Shown one piece after another: positions 35,201-44,783 of a stretch of 64,000 bases of DNA (its first letter is position 1; each line of letters opens with the position of its first letter). The DNA lies in the NCBI GenBank assembly GCA_031213475.1, contig JARUPZ010000024.1:8001324-8065323 (forward strand), given 5' to 3'. The notes beneath the pieces were generated by a model. It was not told where the DNA came from, made no database searches, and saw only the letters and a program-made list of their open reading frames with translations. The position numbers and the translations under genes are program-made. This DNA is from Nereocystis luetkeana (lineage: Eukaryota > Sar > Phaeophyceae > Laminariales > Laminariaceae).

Positions 35201-37859
35201 GGCTAGTAGGCTTAGGCTAAGGCCTGCGTTTAACGCCTCCGGGACGCTGGTGCCTCGGGGGCAAGCGAGTAGAAGCAAGCCTTTTCCAAGCATTAGTGTC
35301 CAGCATCCAGCAGCCGATGAGGCGCAAAGGGAAATGCTTCAGGAGAGTCACGCTCGCACTGTGGTGTCCTCTGCTCAGACAGCGTTCTCACCCTTAGCGT
35401 CATGGGCCACACGTCTAGCCCTTTCTTCTTCCGCTTGTTGCAGCACCATTTTCAGAGATCTCGCCCTTTCCGCCTCCTCTTCCTTAACGTCTGGACCTGC
35501 AAAAATTCATGCACCATCACCATCGCAAACAACAGACATGAGGGAAACCACGGTCGATAGTCTGCCGCGCTGACCCTGTACTGACCCTGTAGTGTGGCCA
35601 ACCACTCCTTACCTGCTATCACCTACGTAATCAAAAGAAGCCTCGCTTGCTATCAACTATTAAGAACAGGAACAAAGGCTACCGATAGTGGTCAGCCCCT
35701 CATACCGGTAAACCGACACGTCTCCAGGTGCTGGGTTAAGGAGCTCCTCGAACAGCTGTGGTCGCAGCCGAGAATCGTGTTGGGACACACCACCTCGTAC
35801 TCGCTTGCATCCACCTGCGCACGCCGCCACCGAGGTCAGTGTTAACCACGCATGCGCTGCAGAGAATGATGGCTGGGTTTGTTCCTACCAGTACAGACAA
35901 GAGTAAGCCGAGGCACCAAAGGTCTCAGCGTGTTTTCCATGAACTCATCGCTGACCGGAATTATCAAAGCGCATGCTCTGCGAACTGCAAGCACTGCACG
36001 ACTCTTCCGTGATGGTGATGATGATGATGATGATCATGATGTTTGCGAATGACCTCATTTCCGTGAAATTTAGCCCGTGATCGAAAAACAAGCTATGTAC
36101 AAGAAAAGCTTCCCGATGGAAGAAAAACAAACACCAGATATTCCGAGCACCGCAGTGCCGTCCGTATCTTGGTACAGTAATGTTGTATTCCTCACGCGCT
36201 CCCAGGCGCGGGGTAATTGACTGTTGAATAGAGGCCTCGTCGTCCAAGCACCCAGCACCCACCAGTGTTTCGAAGTCCGAGTCCTCGGGTTCTTTGTTAA
36301 ACCTGCAGTCCTTCGCCAAGTGCTTGTCCAACTCTGTCCGCAGGCAAATGTGCCGGCAGCCTAGAGAAGAGTACGGGCACACTATTTCGTAGTCCAGGTC
36401 GACGGAGCTGATCGTTCCTTGGAACCAGTTCGTCCCCTCGATCGAAAGTAAAAACTGGCACGAAACGGACGGCGCGGTGTGTAGGGTCACTTAGCAGCCT
36501 TTTCCAAACCAAGACTGACAGGTAGATATAGGCACCCCTGCGGCCCGTCAACCAATACAAAATATGCATGCACCAGGAATCTAAACTCGGCACGTACAGC
36601 AAATGGGGAAAAGTCGAGGAGCGCTGACGGTCACAGCTTCTGCCTTCAACGCACGCTTTGCGAGGTATCGTCTCGGTACGCAGGACATTATTTAGACAGA
36701 TCCTTCGACGGAGCGCCTTCGAGCAAACATTATTGTTAGACGTTTAACAGTAGCAGAAAAAAAACCACCGCCACCGACTGTCGATCGTTTGGGTGCGCAA
36801 GCGTCGGTGGCGCGCAGTGAGGTCACCTGCTGGCTTGCTCTCCGTCGCTGTTCTTCGTCCATTGCCGACAGCGCCCATGCTTGCCTGACCAAGCGCTCTC
36901 GGTGCTCCTCCCGATCCATACCTTCCAGAATCTACGATGCAACCAATGGGCGACGTGGTTGAAATGAAGGTCGACGTATCGCCCGATCACCCAGCGTTTG
37001 ATCAAAATGAGGCGCACGCTTGTAACTTCGCGCGTGAGCAACAGTTTTACCCTTGCTCACCTTCGATGGAGACGCTGCTACTGCACGCTGGCACGCTCTT
37101 CATTAGTCACGCGTGGGGGTTTATCGTGCATCGCGCATATCACACCGTGCATCGAACGCGTCAAGTCAACTTCAAGAATTAATCATTTTTCGCTACGAGT
37201 AGATGGGTCGGCGATCAATGTCACAATTAGGACACAAACCCCCGCTTCCATGTGTTGTTTCACTGACCTGTATCCTGCGCTGCCTTTCGTGCTCGGCCGC
37301 GTGCTTTGCCCATTCCTGCCACCTCCTCCTCTCCGCCACCTCTAGCTCGTTCTCGTCCGACAGAAGACCTTCTCCCTCATGCAGCTCATGCAAAGGTCTC
37401 TTCCACATTGCTCCACCTTCTGGCACATATCCCTGCACAAATATGGAGAGCCGAGCGGTCACAGTATACTCGTACAGTACGTAGTGCACCTAACCACACT
37501 CATGGCAAGCTCCGGCTCAACATCGGAGCGCAGCTCCACGTAGTCATGACCATGCCCACCTGCTCTGCGGCTGAATTAACTTGCGCCGGTAAACCCAGCC
37601 AAAAAGCGCTAGTCGCACCCATCGTTGCCCACAATTCTTGAGAGCTCTCATCTGCATCGCCGTCTCGACGAGAAGGAGTAACCATCGCTGACACCGACGC
37701 TTCCGCTAACCCCTCGCCGGAATTGAACTCCCCGGTCCGTCCGGTATGACCGCTTAACCTGGGGGACATATCGAATACTTGCAGGCCTTCTTGCCCAGAA
37801 CGTGTCCCGCGTTCTTCCTCCCCCCCGTGCCCTCTACGAGGGACCCAGAGGTTTGGCAT
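29237..37859 (-). CDS. Noncanonical poly(A) polymerase (Trf4/PAPD5 type) with N-terminal TRAF-type zinc fingers
   Basis: Minus-strand exons with agreeing phases: 37859-37560, 37432-37268, 36931-36827, 36436-36263, 35814-35706, 35496-35392, 35280-35090, 34947-34859, 34242-34086, 33584-33249, 33021-32788, 32104-31493, then unresolved exons (about 31.4-30.7 kb), 30408-30256, 29565-29437 and 29275-29237 (TAG). Order of parts: a charged helical region; zinc finger 1 (EIVCPYSSLGCRHICLR...H...C); zinc finger 2 (EVVCPNTILGCDHSCSR...H...C); a linker helix with LHKEI; the nucleotidyltransferase core YGSYASGMMTPDSDVDLV (the DxD pair) and VNIDISVDG (third Asp); then LNDPYTGGLSSYGLVLMVAF; an acidic/Ser-Pro insertion; and the PAP-associated domain LGELLLDFLHLFGEDFD...HPQAGDPIVIEDPLNCMNNVGR. 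All three catalytic Asp are present. Trf4-type enzymes add short A-tails for nuclear exosome decay (TRAMP) or 3'-end maturation. The start and exons 8 and 10 are provisional. Confidence 0.85.
32096..32740. repeat. Threefold diverged tandem duplication spanning a splice acceptor
   Basis: Three blocks (about 32085-32215, 32445-32560 and 32625-32725) share GGTCGTT, a GCTCTG segment and CCTGGCAGYGGATACTA, at 32191, 32537 and 32698. The first block contains the genuine 3' splice site of the polymerase exon ending 32104; the others lie in the preceding intron and carry decayed copies. Confidence 0.7.
34433..34800. repeat. Diverged direct repeat within a poly(A) polymerase intron
   Basis: 34433-34552 and 34662-34800 align over about 120 bp: GGACATAGCAGAAACGCCCT against GGACATTGCAGAAACGTCCT, ACGACAGCAGTT against ATGACAACAGTT, and GGCGCTCTTTCTACGCCATAAA against GCGCCCTTTCTGTGGCATAAA. 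Confidence 0.75.
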
Positions 37860-39724
37860 GTGACTTCGGCCCTTCTGCAGAAGCTCTTCTCCATGCTTTC
37901 CGGTAGCCCCTTTGCCCTTGTGTGCGCCATGTCGATATGTAGGTGGCGTACAAGGCCGTGGTCGCCGCTTGCCTGGGGTGTCCTATCACAACACAATAAC
38001 CAGGTACGGGTACGTCAGGAAAAGAAAAACCCCGCACGTGAGAGAAAGCGAGAGGGATTTGACGGTTCGCGGTATGCTGAGTGCTATTTGCATCAATACT
38101 GCTGCAATTGTAGTATAACCTGTTCCGAGCCTCACACGCGCAACACAGCGATAGCTGCAATAATGACATTCTTCTGGCGGTCGGTTTCGACTCCGGAATA
38201 CTGCCTTCCACGTTGTGACAATAGACGACCTACAGGTGTACGACCGCGGAGTGAATTCCCGCCTCCAGCTCAGTAGCCAGCACAGCTTTCATATGCTTGT
38301 CGCGCAGTCTCTTATTTCTCTATGACGAAAGGAATCGAGCAAAGATCATGCACGCGCCGCGAAGTTTGCGACAACAGCAGACGTCGCCAAACGTGATGGG
38401 GAGTAGACGGCAACTTCCTCACCGAAGACGTAGATGGAGAGAGTAGCGACACCGGCAGGAGGTCTTGTCTTGGCGTCAGCGGTGATGCCGGGTCGCTCAC
38501 CGAAATTGCGGCGCAAGTCCGATCTTGTCCATTGTCTGCTCCGCCTTCGCTCGATGCTGCCATTCTGTCTACGCGGAGTTGTCCCAGAGGAGGCCTTCCC
38601 ATACTAGCCGCCGAGCTATTCGAGCGCGAGACGACGACCCACCGCGTATTCTGCGGTTCACGAGCGACCGGCGGCGAACGGTCGTAAAACAACACGATCG
38701 ACCAATACGTGTAGGTTCCGTCAATCACAAGAACGGTAGCGCGCAGTCGGAACGACCTCATTGATACCTGGTAGTAAACAGGTGTAGTCCTCGACACATA
38801 AAATCCTGCTAATATTATACTATTCGTCACAGAGCAGACACAACAGCATGGTATGCGCCACGATTGCCCGTGATTTATATTTTACACACAAAACCGCGGT
38901 GCCCGAGGGACAACTGGTTTCAGACACACGTGCGTACGCCACGCGGATTATACTTTTCATGCATACGAGTTCAACTATGATGCTTTACAGTTTACAGCAC
39001 GTACAACGAACAGTGGTTGTCGACTCCGACCTGCGAGTCTCCGGCAGTAGCTTGGTCTTGGTCATTTAGACCACCTGAGGACGCAGCAGCATCGGGTCTC
39101 CGGAGCCGTCTGCGCGTTCGAGGGTGCGCCCTGGCCTTCTTTTCCTGTACAGGTAGCAAAGTAACAGATTGTAAGCTGGGATATAAGAACGTTCAGTGCC
39201 GGAAGCTGCAGTTGGTGACCCACGAATCATTTGCATTGGCTGTAACGATTTCAGCTCGCGTGAGTGTAGATTAGATCAATGTTTTGTACGAAACATTGCA
39301 GGTATTTGAGTACTGCTGCTGCGTTAACGAGTAGTGCAGCCGTTTTCGCTGCGGGTAAACTTCACGTCTACCAGGTGTGGTGCTGTGCTACACTCCAAGT
39401 ACACTACGACCAGTACCTGGTGCGCGTATGTATTACCAGGTACACAGCAGTACATACGTACCAGGCATGGCTCTGGAAACATGGGCAAGAGAGAGAGAGG
39501 GATTCCCGGATGGTCGACGAAACAGCTGTCCATCGCGTACGCTACTCCGCCCCAAGGAAAAACACAATTGGTGCTACGAATGACATATCATATCATGTGC
39601 ACGTCTTAGGTCTACGATCTTGTGTGCGTATTGCGTACCAGGTACTGCTGCAGTACCAATATAATACCAATATCATACGCCAACAGCAACGTATTTGGTA
39701 TTTGATCAAAAAGGACTATTAACC

Positions 39725-42215
39725 AGGGATCATTACGGTCATCCGTCCGTGCACGGTGCGGTTTCTTCAAATAAAAAATCCTACGGTCCCATTTGGTGCG
39801 GTTTTAGAAAATCGGAAATCTTACGGTGCAGTTCGGTGCGGTTTTCAGATATTGTAAATCCTACGGTGCGGTTCGGTTTTGTGATATATCCTACGGTGCG
39901 GTTCGGTGCGGTTTTCAAAAATCGGAAATCCTACCGTGTGGTTCGGCGCGGTTTTCAGATATTGTGAATCTAGGTGCGGTTCGCTTTTGTGATAAATCCC
40001 ACGGTGCGGTTCGGTGCGGTTTTCAAAAATCGGAAATCCTACGGTGCGGTTCGCTGCGGTTTTAGAAAATCGGAAATATTACGGTGCGGTTCGGTTTTTT
40101 GTGATATACCATACGGTCCGGTTCGGTTCGGTTCCCTGTTGAATCGGTTTTTCTACGGTGCGGTTCCAATCCCCGTAGGGAAAACCATACAACACACGCA
40201 TTTCTCTACGGTGCACCGTATATATAAACCGTACAAAACCGCGGTTTCGTACGGTTCTCAGGCTTTTCATCGGGGCACTAACGAAACCGCTGTTTCTCTA
40301 CGGTGCACCGCATGAATGAACTGTACAAAACCGCGGTTTCGTACGGTTCTCAGGCTTTCTCTCGGGGCACTAATGCAACCGCTGTTTTTCTACGGTGCAT
40401 CGAATGAATACGCCGTACAAAACCGCGGTTTCGTACGGTTTCTGACGCTTGTTCTCGGGGCACTAACGAAACCGCTACAGGCAGCGTATGAATAAATCGT
40501 GCAATAGAGTGTCTGCGCAAAAGAAAAAGTAGTACGAATTTTTCCTCATCTATTCCCCCGTTACCGACGACTCATCAAAAAGCCTAATCGAAATTGCATA
40601 AAAATGACGAAGTTACGCATTTTTGGAAAACATATTATACTCGAGCCACATTTGTGTGATATGAGATTCGACCGCTGCATTCTGTTCGCCGAAAACTCTC
40701 CGGATGCTTTGGATTGGCCAACCTTGACCCGAGAGTGGCCTGGAGCCATGACATGTCTGCTACCGGCGGGGTTTTGCGAGAATTGCTGCCGCTGCTGCTG
40801 CATGCCGACTCTGCTGCCTGCTGCTGCAGCAGAGAGGTAGGTGCTGCTGCAGCTGCTGCTGCACGTCACGGGCTCCTGCTAGTACTGCATGTAGTGTGCT
40901 GCTGCTGCTGCTGCTGCTGAAAGTATGTGTGCTGCTGGCTGTGCAGTGCTGTTGCTGTAAGCGCTGCGGCAAGCAAGCACTTCGGTAAGCAAGCGCTGCT
41001 GCAAACAAGCGCTGCTGCAAGCAAGTGCTGCTTCAAGCAAGAGAGCCACCTCAAGCAAGCGCTGCTGCAAGCGCTGTTGCAGGCGCTGCTACTGCTTTCG
41101 GCAGCTGCTGCTGCTGCTGCAAGCGCGCGCACCCTTGCCGTCACGCTCCTGTGATCTTCGCCGCTCCGACCCCTTTTCGGGCAGAGAGGACAACGAAGAA
41201 GAACGAGGGTCGATCTTCTCGTTGTGGCGGCGTTGCTTGCACAGCGAGTGTCGAGGAGCGTAAGTTAGATCGCACGTCTGCCTGGTGGTGTTTGGTGTTA
41301 CTTACTACTGCTGCTGCTTACTGCTGCTGCTGCTGTGCTGCAGGTAGGTACTGCTGCCTGCACGACTTCTGTTCTGCTGGTTGGGCGCTGCAAAAGTGCT
41401 GCCGCTGCTGCAAGTGTTTATTTTTCAAACTACCTAAGAATCCAATATTGAGCAATTTTTCGTCTCCGATTATGCGCATGCCGGAAGGCTTTCGATTTTA
41501 ACCATCTTTCCGACGGAAATCCTTGATACATGAAAATAGAATGCGCAGACACTCTAATGTTTCTGATAAAATGTTCAGTTTTTACAAATATCCTATTTTT
41601 TTCTGATATTTCATACCGGTATTTCCTCTCTTCCTATTTTCTGGCAGGTGTACTTCCGGAGACTCGGAGTATATCATATATCAGAAATCTATAAATATAA
41701 ACAATTTAACCTTTTTTTGTTTTTCAACCACAAAAATATTCAAAATATGAAATACCATTAGATCAACCAAGCCAGCGGAAACACTTTTGACACCAAACCG
41801 TGCAGAAACCGTCATGAGCCGTGCCAAACCGTGACCCTATTGCACAGTTCCGCGGCCCATGGAACGGCGTTTTTCTACGGTATCGACTTAACCGCACCGT
41901 AAAATAACCGATCTAACGGTTTTTGCACCGTATCTGGACGCACACGGTGCGGTGCGGTTTCTATGGCATTCCTACGGTGCGGTTTCGATGGCATTCCTAC
42001 GGTGCGGTTCGGTGAGGTTTTCAGATGTCGGGAACCCTACGGTGCGGTTTTAAAATATCGTAAATCCTACGATGCGGTTCGGTGCGGTTTTCCTATTTCG
42101 TAAAACCTACGGTGCGGTGCGGTTTTCAAGAGGCAAAAAACCTACGGTGCGGTGCGATGCGGTTAACCGCACCGAACCATACCGAACCGATGGGAAAAAC
42201 CGCACCGTAAACACC
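39725..42215. repeat. G-rich minisatellite (TACGGTGCGGTTCGGTGCGGTTTT), interrupted and end-inverted
   Basis: From 39725 to about 40135 a unit of about 36-46 bp, TACGGTGCGGTTCGGTGCGG plus TTTTCARAWATYGKAAATCC, repeats about nine times. From 40140 to 40480 a related unit (TCTACGGTGCAYCG with AACCGCGGTTTCGTACGGTT) repeats three to four times. The first unit resumes at 41940-42160, and the array ends with its own reverse complement (AACCGCACCGAACC, 42163-42215). Between lie CTG-rich DNA (40770-41430) and an A+T-rich stretch (41520-41790). Confidence 0.9.
40770..41430. repeat. Dispersed CTG/CAG trinucleotide runs
   Basis: Repeated CTGCTG runs, several of five to seven triplets, alternate with a GCAAGCAAGCGCTGCTGCAA unit near 40970-41090. 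They produce long Ala, Leu or Ser-rich open frames in all phases, with no splice or start context that supports a protein. Confidence 0.85.
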
Positions 42216-42228
42216 CCTGCTATTAACC

Positions 42229-42313
42229 CTTCTAGGACTGCAGTCCCGTTTTGGGGACAAACCACTCAAATTATAAGCATTTTGTTCCCAAAACGGGACT
42301 GCAGTTCTAAAAG
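42229..42313. mobile_element. 85-bp inverted repeat with 33-bp arms
   Basis: Arms 42229-42261 and 42281-42313 are reverse complements apart from about four positions, with the core GGACTGCAGTCCCGTTTTGG. It abuts the inverted end of the minisatellite. The inner arm sequence resembles the dispersed TTGTCCCCAAAACG motif at 7331 and 45398. Confidence 0.8.
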
Positions 42314-42779
42314 TTCGAAGCCGAAGCACGTCAATGCAGGCTACAGATGAAGCATATAGGCCAGTCAATGAAGTACTTGCTGCGGCTGTACATATTTGCC
42401 AAGGTACAGAGTACCCATGCACCCATATACAGACCAGTTATACCGGGAACCAGGTACCAGGTACAACAGTCTACATATCAGGTATACTGGTGTTTAGCTA
42501 CTGGGGTTTCATACGCACTCGTATTGCTTCCTGGACCCGCCGGCTGAAGTCACCTTCCCGCATGGAATTGGAAGTTGCATCGCTGATACTATTAATACAG
42601 CAGTACTATACCACAGGTACATACAACACATATGATACTCGTATTTCACATCATGAGCGTTATTCACAACGTAGTGTTATTGTACTATTTGTATCATACA
42701 CATACTTACGTTTATCCTTTTCCTAAAATCACTTGATTATAAGTACCTGCCTCACGCTCAACGAGTCTCCCCCGATTTT

Positions 42780-43830
42780 TTGTCGCTTCTACGATCTTTG
42801 CTTCTTTGCGTTCTTTGCTTTCTTTTGCGTGCTTGCTTCTCGTCCCACCCTTTTTTCCCGGAACAACAGAAAAAAAATCTCGGAAAAAGAAAAAAGTTGA
42901 TTTTGTTTTTTCACCGGTTTGGGAGGCTCTCTTTCGCTTTTATTCACCGACTGGTTGAAATTTCTTTTGCACTTTCTTTTTTCCTTTTTCATTCTTCTGT
43001 TTCGTATGCGTGTGTGTAGTCGGAGCACGGCGACGCGAACGAGCCTGGCGCCGTCGCGGGTGTCGGCAGATGCTGGTGGGTAGAGGGGAGGTTGCAAGGA
43101 GCGCGGTCGCGGTTTTCGTGGCTAGGCGTCGTGTGTGCCTCGAGACACAAGGGAAGCATGAATGGGCTCTGTTTGGCCTCCATCTGAAAAATTAGACTGA
43201 GTATGTACGAGTCCATAGGGGTCGTTCGGGATTGCAAGCTAACATCCAAGCGGTGCTTATTTTTGCGACCACGCTGGACTATGCACAGAGACGTACGCCG
43301 TCTGACCATCGACATCGCCGAGCTGGCGAACGAGGGTCACGGTGGGCGCCGGGCTCCACGCGGCGCGGGCGACGGGGGATCAATGTGACAGAGAGGGAGG
43401 AAAGCTTTACCCGGACCGAATCGGTGGCGAGGTGGTCGCGAGAGGGCTGAGAGAGAAGCCCTGCTGTTCATTTTTTTGGTTCTTCGACTGGCTGCTGGTG
43501 CAAGGTGTTCCAGGGGCAGACAATTATTACACGAGAGGGGACGGGGTTTTTTTTCTCTTTCCGAATTTTTCGGTTTCATTTTCGTTGTTTTTGCGGTGCT
43601 GCTGCTGTGCCATACTGTGCTTTCTCGTTCGTACATACCAGGCACATACAGCATATCAAAAGAAGAAAATCAGTACCCTACTTGGGGTATGTACGTACGT
43701 ACGTACGACATGTGACTCTTGGCATTATCAAGTCGCAAATTTTCAACTACAACACTCATCGACCTTCTGTCCGCCTCGCATATTCGATGTACTTTTCCTT
43801 CCTGAGCGAAGCGAAGCGCCTTGTATATGA
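42780..43830 (-). mobile_element. Dispersed repeat, copy B (inverted relative to copy A)
   Basis: Reverse-complement relative of 13500-14600. One end, at about 43798-43816, is GAGCGAAGCGAAGCGCCTTG. The middle carries the counterpart of [14 protein letters not shown] on the minus strand (about 43390-43440), and the far part matches 14330-14570. Copy B has lost any coding capacity. It lies upstream of the dynactin gene. Confidence 0.75.
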
Positions 43831-44783
43831 TACGTACTGCTGCCTTTGGCAATGACTGCTGTGGCCGAGGGCGAGCTTGCGCGTGCGTTCTCTGTGGAGA
43901 AGGAGTAGCACGTACGAGTATCGTAGCGGCAAACGGTGCGGGCACCAAATGTATTTCGTACCCGGTAACTCATAAATAGTTCTGATAAATACTGCAGATT
44001 GCCCCTGGGTATTTATTCTACGCAATATCCAGATAGCCTACGAGTACACTGCTGTACTCACCCAGCCCATGCCAGAGTAGGACACTGGTGCAGGTCCGCA
44101 ATGGTGGTTGCGTGCAACAGCAGTGACTGTAGACTTAGCGTACTGCTGTTCGGCGCTGTACCAATACACAGCTACAATAGAGAATCATACGTAGGTGTGA
44201 TATGCCCAAACATGATGCTAAAACACTCCTGATAGCGAGTTTAGGGCGGAGAGGTTGTTGCAATAATCTCCTTCCTTCCACGATTGATGAGAGAAAGCCA
44301 GGTCTAGAGGGAAATACGCGAGACTTTACGCACGCATACCTGGTACGAGTATACAGCTGCCGGGAGCACGAGTTTGCTCAAGTCAACGAGCGAGAGTGAG
44401 AAAGAAAGCGTGTTATGCTGTCATGGCCGGTCCGGCCCCATCATAAGGCAAAGTCCAAGAACAAATTCCGTACCTTCTTGGGGGACGCCTGTTCTCCCGC
44501 ACCATCATCGCCTGTCATTCAAAGAGGGCGCTGGAGGAAGTGCGCGAGCGTTCTGGGAAACCTTCCTGACTGTCTGTCCTTCTTCCTTCTGTCGCAAGGT
44601 TGCAAGTGGGGAGTCAAGGGTCAAGGAGCGAAAACAGAACCTTGTGGGGTTTGCAAAAGGTTCGTTTGGCGTTATGGTTCGGGAACTCGGGATACGTGAC
44701 AGTGCTTTGTGTTCCAACGACCAAGAAGAACAGACAGACGTCAGATAGAGGACGAGTACAGGGAGTGTGGGATAGTTTGTCTC

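Larger units (their letters stand above)
37860..44783. other. Upstream region shared by the poly(A) polymerase and dynactin genes
   Basis: About 6.9 kb separate the provisional polymerase start (37859) from the dynactin start (44784). The first kilobase (37860-38830) keeps coding-like minus-strand frames, for example Ser/Pro-rich 38312-38640 and KHMKAVLATELEAGIHSAVV near 38230-38300, which may be more 5' exons of the polymerase. From 39 kb on it is repeat-dominated: minisatellite 39725-42215, an inverted repeat at 42229, and dispersed repeat copy B. No separate gene is recognised. Confidence 0.55.

Noticed and set aside
39725-40315. Repetitive frame (VRFGAVFKNRKSYGAVRC) considered as a repeat protein
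   Set aside because: It is simply the minisatellite read in one phase; unit lengths vary and shift the frame, and there is no gene context.
40760-41144. Ala/Ser/Leu-rich open frames
   Set aside because: They arise from CTG/CAG runs in every phase, and no start, splice or domain context supports a protein.
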